From Gemmatimonadaceae bacterium (GTDB lineage: Bacteria; Gemmatimonadota; Gemmatimonadetes; Gemmatimonadales; Gemmatimonadaceae), in contig JADZDM010000002.1 of the NCBI GenBank assembly GCA_020851035.1, forward strand, positions 67,995 through 131,994: a stretch of DNA of 64,000 bases, in the 5' to 3' direction. The notes beneath the pieces are model-generated. The model ran no database searches. It saw nothing but the letters and a program-made list of their open reading frames with translations, and was not told the DNA's origin. Made by a program: the position numbers and the translations under genes. This document shows positions 49,469 through 58,410 of the stretch, one piece after another (position 1 is the first letter of the stretch; the number at the start of each line of letters is the position of its first letter).

Positions 49469-50617
49469 CTACACCGGACGCGTTGCGCGACGGTAGGCGG
49501 CGGTGGCGAGTGTGCGCCAGTACGCGGTGTCGAGCGGCGCATCGGGCGGCTCGAGGCCGAGCGCGATGGCAGGCTCGCGGAGCGCATTGAAGCGGGCGAT
49601 GAGCTGCTCGCGGAGCCGGCGTGAGGCCTGGGCGCGGGTGCGGGTGGCCTCGAGCGCGTGGATGGCCTGGAGAATGTAGGCGAGGGTGGCGCGGCCGGTT
49701 GCGTCCAGTGGCAGCACGAGTTGCCAGACAGCGCCGGGGAGCAGCGACCGGAGCGTGGCCTCGAGCTTCTCGAAGCGCTGCTGGACGCCACGCAGGCGGA
49801 AGCGGTCGCGGATGCCGTCCACCTTCACAGGCAGTGCGATGAAGTCGCGCCAGCAGGCGAGCCACTCCTCCACCACCGGGATCGCGCGGTCGGCCACCAT
49901 CGTGTCGGAGGGCCAGCCACGATCGCAGAGCACCAGCCACGCCATCTCCTGCTCCTGGCGTGTCTGCACCGCGACGGCGAGGCCGCGCTCGCAGTCGTCG
50001 CACGCGGCGCGCACCTGGCGCGCGAGCTCCGCGGCCTCCGGCTCGAGGATCGGCAGGTCGGGCCACTCGTCGTCATCCGCGTCATCACCAGCAGCGATTG
50101 CGGTATCGCCGGACGCTGCGTCGTGGTCGCCGGTGCCGGCCTGCGCGGCGTCGCCGTGCTCCTGGCCTTCGTCACCGTCACCGTCGCCGTCGGCATCATC
50201 GTCCCGTGGTGCGATCCCCTCGATCGGCGCCGTGAGAGCGGCATCGGTCACGGTCGGCGCGGCCGGGGTGATCACGACCTCCACGAACGGCGCCTCCGAC
50301 GCGACCGCCACGTCGCTGCCGGCGGTGGGGTGCTCCGCATCGGGCACCGGCGTGACGTCAGTCTCGGCATGCGTGGCGACGCGCACCGGCGTCGGCGCGG
50401 CGACCGTGGCCTCCGGCAGCTCGAGCGAACACACGGCGCCGGTCGCAACGGTGTCGCCGGTCACGATGCCGATGCGGACATCGCTCGCGACCTCGGCGTC
50501 CGGGAGCGCAGCGATGCCGCGCGCGTTCCGCTCCCGTTCCGCTGCCCGTGCCTTCCGGGCCGCGGACGCCTTGGATTCAGTCCCTCGCGCGCCCTTCGCC
50601 CCAGGCTTGTGTCGCAT
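49469..50617 (-). CDS. Unknown protein with basic N-terminus and acidic linker
   Basis: I do not recognise this 382-residue protein. The first 35 residues are very basic (MRHKPGAKGARG...), the middle is a long low-complexity, acidic stretch with Asp/Gly runs near residue 150 (DDDADGDGDGDEG), and the last 180 residues look helical and well folded (QEMAWLVLCDRGWPSDTMVADR, RFEKLEATLRSLLPGAVWQLVL). No signal peptide or membrane segment. The basic tail plus acidic linker recalls chromatin- or RNA-binding proteins, but that is only a compositional likeness. ATG at 50617 was chosen because the longer frame upstream is also low-complexity and crosses the divergent promoter region. Confidence 0.6.
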   Translation of the reverse strand: MRHKPGAKGARGTESKASAARKARAAERERNARGIAALPDAEVASDVRIGIVTGDTVATGAVCSLELPEATVAAPTPVRVATHAETDVTPVPDAEHPTAGSDVAVASEAPFVEVVITPAAPTVTDAALTAPIEGIAPRDDDADGDGDGDEGQEHGDAAQAGTGDHDAASGDTAIAAGDDADDDEWPDLPILEPEAAELARQVRAACDDCERGLAVAVQTRQEQEMAWLVLCDRGWPSDTMVADRAIPVVEEWLACWRDFIALPVKVDGIRDRFRLRGVQQRFEKLEATLRSLLPGAVWQLVLPLDATGRATLAYILQAIHALEATRTRAQASRRLREQLIARFNALREPAIALGLEPPDAPLDTAYWRTLATAAYRRATRPV

Positions 50618-50915
50618 CGTGACCCAAGTTACGCGGCACGGTGGAACGCCAACACCCCGGCGCTGAAGTGACGGATGGCGTCGACGTGGCCCATGCGCGA
50701 CGCACGGCGCACCGTGCCCGTACCGAACGAAAGCCCCAGCGCCACCACGCCCGCACGGCCACCGCTTGCGCGCGGTGGGACGCGTCGGGCGGTCCGTTCC
50801 TCGGCGGCGCGGCGCAGTGCGCACAGCCGGCCGAGTCCGAGCGCGGGCCCTCCCTCCCCCGGCCGCGCCCCCCGCTAAGTTCCGCCCCGGACACTCATCC
50901 CATGGAGCGCTCGAC

Positions 50916-52706
50916 GTGGTTCAGGCCAGTCCCAAGTCAGAGACGAAGTACGACGTGATCGTGGTCGGATCGGGTGCCGGTGGCGGCATGGCAGCCTACC
51001 AGCTCGCCGTGGCGGGCCTGAAGGTCCTCGTGCTGGAAGCCGGTCGGACCTACGACCCGGTCCGCGAGACGCCGATGTTCAAGCTGCCGCGCCAGGCCCC
51101 GCTGCTCGGTGCCGGCACGAAGCACAAGCCCTTCGGCTTCTACGACGCGACTGTCGATGGCGGCTGGGAGGTGCCCGGTGAGCCGTACACCAACGCCCCC
51201 GGCACCGACTTCAAGTGGTGGCGCTCCCGCATGCTTGGCGGGCGCACCAACCACTGGGGCCGCATCTCGCTGCGGATGGGTGAGTACGACTTCAAGCCGA
51301 AGACGCGCGACGGCCTCGGCGCCGACTGGCCGCTGACGTACCAGGAACTGGCGCCGTACTACGACCGCACCGAGATGCTGATCGGCGTCTACGGCGGCGA
51401 CGACGACCTCGAGAACACCCCCGGCTCACCGGCTGGTGTGCTGCAGCCTGCCCCGGTCCCGCGCGCGACCGAGCTGCTGACGAAGAAGCACGCCGCGCCA
51501 CTGGGCATCCCGGTGATCCCGGCGCACCTCGCGATCATGACGCAGCGGCAGGATGCCGACGTGCTGCCGAAGAAGATCCACCCTGACAACCCGCTGGCGC
51601 AACGCGTGCTGGCGCAGTCGATGCGGCAGCGTGCCGCCTGCCTGTGGGCCACGCCGTGCGGGTGGGGCTGCAGCGTGAAGGCGAACTTCCAGTCCACCAC
51701 CGTGCTCCTGCCGCCGGCACTGCTCACCGGCAACGTGGACATCGTGCCGGATGCGATGGTGCGCGAGGTCACGGTGGATGCGACGGGCAAGGCGACGGGG
51801 GTGAACTACATCGACAAGACCACGCGCACCGACCGGAAGGTCACCGCGCGCATCGTGGTGCTGGCCGCCAGCGCCGGCGAGACCGCACGCATCATGCTGA
51901 ACTCGAAGAGCTCCCTCTTCCCGAACGGCGTGTCCAACGGCAGTGGCCTGGTCGGCAAGTACCTGATGGACACCGTGGGTGCCGGCATCGGCGGGCAGAT
52001 CCCCGCGCTCGAGAACCTGCCGCCGCACAACACCGACGGCGCCAGCGGCATGCACATGTACATGCCGTGGTGGCTGTACAAGGAGCAGCTCGCGGGCAAG
52101 CTCGGGTTCGCACGCGGATATCACGTGGAGTTCGGCGGCGGACGCGGCATGCCGGGGCCCGGCATCTTCGGCGGGATGGACGCGCTCACCAACGGCGCGT
52201 ACGGCAAGCGCCTGAAGGAGGAGGCGCGCCGCTACTACGGGAGCTGGATGTGGTTCGACGGGCGTGGCGAGATGATCCCGAACGAGGACTCGTACTGCGA
52301 GATCGACCCGAACGTGGTGGACCAGTGGGGCATCCCGGTGCTGCGCTTCCACTGGAAGTGGTCGGAGCACGAGACGAAGCAGGCCGCGCACATGGTGAAG
52401 ACCTTCGCAGAGGTGATCGAGGCGATGGGCGGCACGGTGAACGAAAAGGTGGAAACCGACGGCGCGAAGGTGATCGCGGCCGGTGGCCAGATCATCCACG
52501 AGGTGGGCACCTGCCGCATGGGCACCGACCCGAAGACGTCGGTGCTCAACCAGTACTGCCAGTCGTGGGAAGTGAAGAACCTCTTCGTGACCGACGGCGC
52601 CCCGTTCGTGTCGAACGCCGACAAGAACCCCACGCTCTCGATCCTCGCCCTCGCGTGGCGCACCTGTGATCACATCCTGGCCGAGATGCAGCGGGGGAAC
52701 ATTTGA
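50916..52706 (+). CDS. GMC-family FAD oxidoreductase
   Basis: A 596-residue flavoprotein. The N-terminus YDVIVVGSGAGGGMAAYQLA is the FAD-binding fold, RMLGGRTNHWGR the second FAD motif, and the C-terminal HEVGTCRMGTDP and KNPTLSILALAWR carry the catalytic histidine and asparagine. Such proteins form the large subunit of gluconate 2-dehydrogenase and sugar or polyol dehydrogenases. No signal peptide is present, while the partner encoded next has a Tat signal, so the two are likely exported together. GTG at 50916 has GGAG eight bases upstream. The substrate is unknown. Confidence 0.93.
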   Translation: MVQASPKSETKYDVIVVGSGAGGGMAAYQLAVAGLKVLVLEAGRTYDPVRETPMFKLPRQAPLLGAGTKHKPFGFYDATVDGGWEVPGEPYTNAPGTDFKWWRSRMLGGRTNHWGRISLRMGEYDFKPKTRDGLGADWPLTYQELAPYYDRTEMLIGVYGGDDDLENTPGSPAGVLQPAPVPRATELLTKKHAAPLGIPVIPAHLAIMTQRQDADVLPKKIHPDNPLAQRVLAQSMRQRAACLWATPCGWGCSVKANFQSTTVLLPPALLTGNVDIVPDAMVREVTVDATGKATGVNYIDKTTRTDRKVTARIVVLAASAGETARIMLNSKSSLFPNGVSNGSGLVGKYLMDTVGAGIGGQIPALENLPPHNTDGASGMHMYMPWWLYKEQLAGKLGFARGYHVEFGGGRGMPGPGIFGGMDALTNGAYGKRLKEEARRYYGSWMWFDGRGEMIPNEDSYCEIDPNVVDQWGIPVLRFHWKWSEHETKQAAHMVKTFAEVIEAMGGTVNEKVETDGAKVIAAGGQIIHEVGTCRMGTDPKTSVLNQYCQSWEVKNLFVTDGAPFVSNADKNPTLSILALAWRTCDHILAEMQRGNI

Positions 52707-53398
52707 TGAGCGACGAACAGGACACCACCCCGATGGACCGGCGCGAGGCGCTGAAGGTGATCGCGACGGCGGCTGCCGCCGCCTCACTCGGCGACGCCGC
52801 CCTCCCGTCGACCGCGGACGCACAGGCGACGGTGCAGATCGCACCCCGTCGCCGGCCGGCCGCCGCCGCGCCACCGAAGACCGGGCCGCGTGGCACACCC
52901 ACCGACCCCGACCTGCTGAACGCCAGGGCGAACTGGCCGCGCCTCCTGAGTGCGCCGGAGCTGGCGACGCTCACGGCACTCTGCGACATGATCATCCCGG
53001 CCGACGACAGGAGTCCGGCCGCGTCCACGGTCGGTGTGCCAGCGTACATCAACGAGTATGTGAGCGCCCCGTACGACTGGGCCGAACGGTCGCTCGTGCG
53101 CGTGCGCGGCGGCCTCGCCTGGCTCGATGTCGAGAGCGCCAAGCGGTTCGGCAAGCAATTCGTGCAACTCACCGTGGCGCAGCGCACGCCGATCTGCGAC
53201 GACATCTGCTACTGGATGACGGCGAAGCCTGAGTTCAAGGCCGCCGCCCGCTTCTTCGGCGAGATCCGCAACCTGACGCAGAGCGGCTTCTACACCAGTG
53301 ATGCCGGCATGCGGGATCTGGGCTACGTCGGCAACGTCCCGCTGGCCAAGTTCGACGCGCCGCCGCCGGAAGTGTTGCGCAAGCTCGGGCTGGCCTGA
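52706..53398 (+). CDS. Gluconate 2-dehydrogenase subunit 3 family protein
   Basis: Small subunit partner of the GMC oxidoreductase. The 230-residue product starts with a Tat-type signal (MDRREALKVIATAAAAASLG), then the family region LLSAPELATLTALCDMIIPADDRSPAA and PICDDICYWMTAKPEF. The ATG overlaps the stop of the upstream gene by one base. In characterised systems this subunit carries the flavoprotein through the Tat pore and links it to a cytochrome; no cytochrome gene is adjacent here. Confidence 0.92.
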   Translation: MSDEQDTTPMDRREALKVIATAAAAASLGDAALPSTADAQATVQIAPRRRPAAAAPPKTGPRGTPTDPDLLNARANWPRLLSAPELATLTALCDMIIPADDRSPAASTVGVPAYINEYVSAPYDWAERSLVRVRGGLAWLDVESAKRFGKQFVQLTVAQRTPICDDICYWMTAKPEFKAAARFFGEIRNLTQSGFYTSDAGMRDLGYVGNVPLAKFDAPPPEVLRKLGLA

Positions 53399-53418
53399 CC
53401 TGACGGGAGGTGGATGCT

Positions 53419-53451
53419 ACGGGCCGCCCCGGATCCCCGGTGGCGGCCCGT
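53419..53451. terminator. Strong hairpin between convergent genes
   Basis: ACGGGCCGCC (53419-53428) and GGCGGCCCGT (53442-53451) form a perfect 10-bp stem between the ends of the oxidoreductase pair and the lipoprotein gene. It should act on both strands, though without a T-run. Confidence 0.55.
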
Positions 53452-53487
53452 CGTGCGTATGGCTCGTGCCGCCACGCGGACGCGCCG

Positions 53488-54684
53488 TCAGGGCACGAGT
53501 TCGTTGGTCGGCACGATGCGGAACCCGTTCGGATCCGCCTGCACCACGCGCTCGGCGAAGCGCTGGTCCACCTCACTGCGATTGCGGTCGCCATCCTCGA
53601 GCGTGGCCACGCCGCGGATGTACTGTCCCCAGCCCTCGTTCACGCCGTCGAACGCGCGGGATGACGACGAACTGCCACCACCCTTCAGCAGTTCACCCGT
53701 CTCCCGCATGCTCGCTGCGGCGGCGCGCAGCCGCTGCGCGAAGACGGCCGGGTTGATGCTCCAGCTGGCCCAGCTCCGCATCGCCGTCGGGAAGTGGCGC
53801 GCGAAGTCGCGGGACGGCGCCTGGATGTAGCTCGTGTAGAGGAACACCTGCCCCGGCTCGAACGGCGTGATGCCGATCAGGCCGAAGTAGTCCATGCTCT
53901 GTCCGTCGGTCACGGCGCGATAGCGGATGAGCGCCGCACGGCCCCCCTGCACCCACTCCATCGGGCGCGAATCGAGGATCGTGAGGGCGATCCGCTTGCC
54001 CGCCTGCTGCCCCAGCATCTCCGTCCCCCGCCGCAACGCCTCGACCGGGTCGTACGATGTGAGCGGCACCGGCGCGACCGCGCCGAGGCTCATGCCGCTG
54101 CCCGGCACGGGGCCCTGGATGTCCACCGCCCCCTTGTCCGCGAACCGGATCACCCATCCCGGGCCGAGGTCGATGTGGCCCGAGCCATCGGGGAGTGGCG
54201 TGCGCGTGAGGCGGTCTTCCACCGGTGCATCGGCTTCCGCCGCCCCGGCGGGCCCACCGAGCGAGGCCACCCGCATCAGGCGATCGACCGATCCTGCCAT
54301 TGCCTGCCGCTCGTCCAGCATCACCACGGCCCGCCCGCCGTCGCCCTCCACCTCGATCAGGATGAGCCCCATCAGCGGCGTGCCGTCACGCTGCGCGCTG
54401 AAGGCGGCCTGGAGGCGGGTGTCACCCGGATCGGAGATGGCCTGGAGCAGTTGCGCACTGCCACCGAGATACTCCTGCATGCCGCGGATCAGCCCCTGCG
54501 CCAGCTGCCGCGCACTGCGGCTGCCGGACAGCGTGGTCGTGAACACCTGGCCGGAGCCGTCGGTCGGGAGGCTGCGCATGCCCGACGGGGCGTCGCCTTC
54601 CGCGCGGCCAGTGTTGCCACCGGCTCCGGAACTGGTGCAACCGATCACGAGCAGCGGGATGGCGAAGAGGGAGGCGAGGCGCAT
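53488..54684 (-). CDS. Lipoprotein of unknown function
   Basis: A 398-residue protein with a short signal peptide and lipobox (LFAIPLLVIGC), so probably anchored in the outer or inner membrane facing the periplasm. The mature part has no domain that I recognise; GRAVVMLDERQAMAGSVDRLMR, SGHIDLGPGWVIRFADKG and GIALTILDSRPMEW-like stretches look like mixed alpha/beta structure, and a Gly/Ser run (GGGSSSSS) acts as a linker before the C-terminal 55 residues. It converges with the oxidoreductase pair; no operon partner. Confidence 0.75.
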   Translation of the reverse strand: MRLASLFAIPLLVIGCTSSGAGGNTGRAEGDAPSGMRSLPTDGSGQVFTTTLSGSRSARQLAQGLIRGMQEYLGGSAQLLQAISDPGDTRLQAAFSAQRDGTPLMGLILIEVEGDGGRAVVMLDERQAMAGSVDRLMRVASLGGPAGAAEADAPVEDRLTRTPLPDGSGHIDLGPGWVIRFADKGAVDIQGPVPGSGMSLGAVAPVPLTSYDPVEALRRGTEMLGQQAGKRIALTILDSRPMEWVQGGRAALIRYRAVTDGQSMDYFGLIGITPFEPGQVFLYTSYIQAPSRDFARHFPTAMRSWASWSINPAVFAQRLRAAAASMRETGELLKGGGSSSSSRAFDGVNEGWGQYIRGVATLEDGDRNRSEVDQRFAERVVQADPNGFRIVPTNELVP

Positions 54685-55079
54685 GGGCTTCAGAGCGGTG
54701 GGAGGTCGGCTTGAACGGGTCAGCTCCCCTCACGCGGCGATCGCGGGCGATCTGGCTCACATTCGCCTGCCCGCCAGCCGGTGGCGCAACCTGCTGGGAT
54801 GGCGCGACATGATGCAGCTCGAGGGACGACGCTCCAGTGCCGGGGAAATGCGGTCTCGTCCACACCATGTGAGGCGCGAATGCCTCACCTCGATGTCCCG
54901 AATTTCGGCGACTCTCAACCACTGGGACCACAGAATCTCCATGTCGTTGAAACACAACATCTTGCAGTGATTGGACATTGCCAATCTGCAGCACACACTC
55001 GCGGAGCGGGATTTGCTGAAACTCATCCCCGAACGGGCAGCGCCCTGATGTGCAGTCCCCTCCCAATCGAGTACCTCAT
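54685..55079. other. 395-base non-coding region upstream of the PEP-CTERM gene
   Basis: No gene seen. The part from about 54850 is less GC-rich than average and holds small dyads, GAGGC-n6-GCCTC (about 54870-54886) and ATTGG-n6-CCAAT (about 54970-54986). It must hold promoters for the divergent lipoprotein and PEP-CTERM genes; a sigma-54 box was looked for and not found. Confidence 0.45.
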
Positions 55080-55652
55080 ATGAAGAAGATCGCTGTGCTC
55101 ACGGCGGCAATCGGTGCCCTCCTTCTCTCGCCGGGCACGGCCCTGGCGCAATCGGCTCCCGTCTGCACCGCTGCCACGACCATGACCGCGTTCAGCGGCT
55201 ATGTCGCCTGCGCCGGCTCGTTCGGCGGGAACCTCAACGGGTCTGCGAGCGAACTGACGGATCTCTCGACGTTGTTCGGCGGCGTCTGGACCTACCTCGG
55301 CAAGTCGGACGACTCGGCCGCAGGACCGTTCGCTGGCGACCCCGCAGGGACGACGTCCGGCACGATCACGTTCGACGCGCTGATCACCGGCAAGTTCGTG
55401 CTCGGCGTGAAGGCGTCGAATCGCTATTCGTTCTACGAGTTCGATGGCGGCCTGGCCGGCATCATCTCGCTGCCGTACGAGACCATCGGCGTGGCGGTGA
55501 ACGTGCGTGGCCTTCCGCAGGACGTCTCCCACATCGCGCTTTACAGTGGTCCGGCGAGCAGCGTGGTCCCCGAGCCGTCCACCTACGCGCTGATGGGCAC
55601 CGGGCTGCTGGGCTTGGGCGCGTTGGTGCGCCGGCGCCGCAGCGGGAACTGA
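55080..55652 (+). CDS. PEP-CTERM sorting domain protein
   Basis: A 190-residue exported protein: signal peptide MKKIAVLTAAIGALLLSPGTALAQ, a beta-rich mature part, and the C-terminal VPEPSTYALMGTGLLGLGALVRRRR, the PEP motif, membrane helix and basic tail recognised by exosortase. Proteins of this kind are cut and attached or released at the cell surface, often in exopolysaccharide-forming bacteria. No exosortase or polysaccharide genes are nearby. The mature domain has four cysteines but no recognised function. A clear terminator follows 28 bases after the stop. Confidence 0.92.
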   Translation: MKKIAVLTAAIGALLLSPGTALAQSAPVCTAATTMTAFSGYVACAGSFGGNLNGSASELTDLSTLFGGVWTYLGKSDDSAAGPFAGDPAGTTSGTITFDALITGKFVLGVKASNRYSFYEFDGGLAGIISLPYETIGVAVNVRGLPQDVSHIALYSGPASSVVPEPSTYALMGTGLLGLGALVRRRRSGN

Positions 55653-55680
55653 GCGGAAGCGTCCGACCTACGATGTACCA

Positions 55681-55714
55681 ACCGCCCCGGGTCATGCCGG
55701 GGCGGTTTTCGTTT
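55681..55714 (+). terminator. Intrinsic terminator of the PEP-CTERM gene
   Basis: ACCGCCCCGG and CCGGGGCGGT form a perfect 10-bp stem with a 6-base loop, followed by TTTCGTTT. This is the clearest rho-independent terminator in the window. Confidence 0.88.
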
Positions 55715-55782
55715 GCATCGGTGGACGCGTTCCCACCCGACCGCGTCTCGCGAGCCTGCGGCGGGCGAGCGCTGATGGCCGC

Positions 55783-57288
55783 TCAGCTGCCGAACACCGC
55801 CAGCGACTGCGGGCGCAGCACGATGGTCTGGGCGCCGTCCCCGTCGGCGATGAGCGGCAGCCACTCCGATGGCCAGAGCGCCCGGTAGCTCGCCCCGGGT
55901 GCGAGGCCGCGCATCGGGACCGCCACCGCAGTGTCACCGGTGTTGATCGCCACGATGGTGAGCTCGGCGCCCGCACGCCGGATGAAGCCGAGCGACGCGC
56001 CCTGCACCACCACGTCACCGTAGCCGCCGGTGGCCACCGAGCGGCGGCGACGCAACGCCAGCATGGCGCGATAGAAGTGCAGCAGCGAATCGGGGTCGGC
56101 CCGCTGCGCCTCCACGGTGTGCGTCGCAGCGTTGACCGAGGGGCCGCGAAACGGCGTGCCGGTGGTGAAGGCGGGGCGATGATCGCCGTGGGTCCAGCTC
56201 ATCGGCGTCCGCAGGCTCTCGTCGGCACGCATGTCGCTGCCGCCCGCCATGCCGATCTCCTCGCCGTAGTAGATGAATGGCACGCCCGGCTGCAGCAGGT
56301 ACAGCGTCGCGGCCAGTTTCAGCCGGGCATGATCGCCGCCGAGCTGGTCGTACACGCGCTGGCCGGCGAAGGCGTCGTGGTTGGAGAGGATGGTGGCGAT
56401 CGTCGGTGGTGCCACCGGCGGGAACCCGGCCACCAGTTCCAGCGCCCGCGTGTCACCGCGCGCGGCCGCGACCAGGTCGTGCTGGTGGCCGAATGCGAAC
56501 GCACTCCCCCCCGGATGCATGCGGGCGAAGCCGAGCGGGTCCGCCGGCGCCTCCGTGACCATGTACCGATTGGCGTAGGTGTCGATGAGTTCCTCGAGCG
56601 ACTTCACGATCGCGTAGCTCTCGCGCTGGTTCTGGTACGCGAGGGCGCCGTTCTCCACCAGGTTGCCGACGGCATCGAACCGGAAGCCGTCCACGCCGCG
56701 GTTGAGCCAGAAGCGGAGGTTGTCGTGGTGCCAGGCGAGCACCGCCGGGTTCCGCAGGTTCCAGTCGGGCATCTGGTCCCAGAACGCGGCGAAGTAGTGT
56801 CCGGTCGCGTCGGCGTGCCACGGGTCGCCGCCATAGATCGACCAGCCGCCGGGGTTCGTGTCCGCCCACAGGAACCAGTCGCGATACGCGCTGTCGCGCG
56901 CGGCCCGCGCCTCACGGAACGCCGGATGCGTGGCGGCGCCGTGGTTCATCACGTAGTCGAGGATCACACCCATGCCCCGCGCATGCGCCTCCGCGAGGAG
57001 TTGGTCGAAGTCCGCCATGCTGCCATACTGCGGGTCGATGGCGCGATAGTCGGCCACCGCATAGCCGTGATCGTGATCCTGGCTGGCCGTCACGGGCATC
57101 AGCCAGAGTCCCGTGACCCCGAGGTCGCGCAGGTAGTCGAGGCGCGCGATCAGGCCCTGCAGGTCGCCGATGCCGTCACCATCGCTGTCCTGGAAGGCAC
57201 GCACGAAGACCTCGTACATGGCGCCGTGGTACCACTCGGGCGGGAGCGTGCTGCCCGGGTCCTGGTGCGGCACCGGTGCGTCGAACAT
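55783..57288 (-). CDS. Alpha-amylase family (GH13) enzyme
   Basis: A 501-residue alpha-glucan-acting enzyme. Conserved regions are DSDGDGIGDLQGLIARLDYL, DYVMNHGA, GVDGFRFDAVGN with nucleophile Asp205, MVTEAP with acid/base Glu246, and LSNHDAF with Asp305; a C-terminal beta domain follows. No signal peptide, so it acts in the cytoplasm on maltodextrins, trehalose or glycogen fragments. ATG at 57288 (MFDAPVP) has GAGG four bases upstream; ATG at 57303 is also possible. It lies 41 bases after the DUF1080 gene on the same strand. Confidence 0.92.
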   Translation of the reverse strand: MFDAPVPHQDPGSTLPPEWYHGAMYEVFVRAFQDSDGDGIGDLQGLIARLDYLRDLGVTGLWLMPVTASQDHDHGYAVADYRAIDPQYGSMADFDQLLAEAHARGMGVILDYVMNHGAATHPAFREARAARDSAYRDWFLWADTNPGGWSIYGGDPWHADATGHYFAAFWDQMPDWNLRNPAVLAWHHDNLRFWLNRGVDGFRFDAVGNLVENGALAYQNQRESYAIVKSLEELIDTYANRYMVTEAPADPLGFARMHPGGSAFAFGHQHDLVAAARGDTRALELVAGFPPVAPPTIATILSNHDAFAGQRVYDQLGGDHARLKLAATLYLLQPGVPFIYYGEEIGMAGGSDMRADESLRTPMSWTHGDHRPAFTTGTPFRGPSVNAATHTVEAQRADPDSLLHFYRAMLALRRRRSVATGGYGDVVVQGASLGFIRRAGAELTIVAINTGDTAVAVPMRGLAPGASYRALWPSEWLPLIADGDGAQTIVLRPQSLAVFGS

Positions 57289-57329
57289 CTGGCCTCGCGG
57301 CATACGGGATGGAGGGAGGTGCGCGGCGC

Positions 57330-58019
57330 TCAGCGGCGCGCGCGCATCGGGGTGAGGCGCACGGACCGGATCTCCAGTGGTGCGCCCTCGGACTGGAGGG
57401 CGATCTGCCCGCGATCGGCGGTGGCGCGCGTGCCCCGGTTCACCAGCGTGCCGTTCACCCAGACGGTGATCGCGCGGCCGGACGCCTCGATCACGATCCG
57501 GTTCCACTCACCGACGGCATGCTCACGTCCGTCGACCAGGTGCCGGATCCGCCGCCCCTTCCCCTCCGTGATGCCCCACTCCGCGCGCGGCCCGCGTCGG
57601 CGTTCCATGTCGGGCACCGTGATGTCCTCCACGATGCACCAGAAGTCTCCCGCGTTGCCGGATTCCATCTGCACCTCGATGGACTTCGGGAACATCGCGT
57701 AGAGCGCGCGCGGCGTGGAGGCGTGCACCAGCACACCGGCATTGCCCGGCGTGCCGGTGAAACGGTACTCCACCTCGAGGCGGTAGTTGCGGTGCACGGC
57801 ATCGGTGATGAGGTGCCCGCGCGGTTCGCCGGCGACCACGATCATCCCATCGCGGACGCTGAACGGCGATGGCATGGACGGAGTCGTGTCGCGCACCGGC
57901 ACATCGGCGTGCCAGCCGCTCAGGTCACGGCCGTTGAACAGGGCGCGTGCCTGCGCACCCACCAGGTGCGGCGCCGTCACTGCGGCTCCGATTGCCAGCC
58001 ATGCCATCCGGTTCGTCAT
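57330..58019 (-). CDS. DUF1080 (3-keto-disaccharide hydrolase-like) exported protein
   Basis: A 229-residue protein with a signal peptide (AWLAIGAAVTAPHLVGAQA) and a DUF1080 jelly-roll domain: ALFNGRDLSGWHAD at the start, YRLEVEYRFTGTPGNAGVLVHAS in the middle and EWNRIVIEASGRAITVWVNGTLVN near the end, all family signatures. Members cleave 3-keto-glycosides or bind sugars. GGAG five bases before ATG at 58019 supports that start. Co-directional with the amylase gene, 41 bases apart, so a shared role in carbohydrate use is plausible. Confidence 0.9.
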   Translation of the reverse strand: MTNRMAWLAIGAAVTAPHLVGAQARALFNGRDLSGWHADVPVRDTTPSMPSPFSVRDGMIVVAGEPRGHLITDAVHRNYRLEVEYRFTGTPGNAGVLVHASTPRALYAMFPKSIEVQMESGNAGDFWCIVEDITVPDMERRRGPRAEWGITEGKGRRIRHLVDGREHAVGEWNRIVIEASGRAITVWVNGTLVNRGTRATADRGQIALQSEGAPLEIRSVRLTPMRARR

Positions 58020-58410
58020 CCCTGCTCCGTGCTCTCGGCCTGTGTCACCGGGCGCTGATCCGCGCGCCATCGCCGGAAAGTTCAACCGGCCGCGACCGGC
58101 GCGACACCCTGCCCGCGACAAAGGCACGAATGCACGAGCTCGGCATCTCAGGTGAAGACGCACTCATCTTGCCGCCTCTGCATATGAAGAAACCACGCGG
58201 GCGGGACGTGCCGCGGGTGGCCGCTGCCATGGATCAACAGGTCCGGTCATCCCATTCCCTGCGCCTGCCGATACCTCATCCGGACACCGGTGTCCGCTGA
58301 AATGTCAGGCGGCCCGCCGGGTCACCGCGCACCGCCGCCTGCGGCGCGGGAATCAGGGAGCGATCGCCGGCCGTCGGCGGTCGCGCCGGATCGCATGAGT
58401 CTGGAGTGCA
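58020..58410. other. Divergent intergenic region without a convincing gene
   Basis: This 391-base gap separates the DUF1080 gene from the CHASE3-like kinase. A 38-codon frame from ATG at 58184 (MKKPRGRDVPR) is basic and lacks a ribosome site, so I do not call it. No promoter or dyad stands out. Confidence 0.4.

Noticed and set aside
54685-55079. Sigma-54 promoter upstream of the PEP-CTERM gene
   Set aside because: The closest match, TGGCGCGACATGATGCA, has the wrong spacing between the GG and GC elements.
58184-58300. 38-codon frame MKKPRGRDVPR in the kinase upstream gap
   Set aside because: No ribosome site, no domain and no attenuator-like structure nearby.
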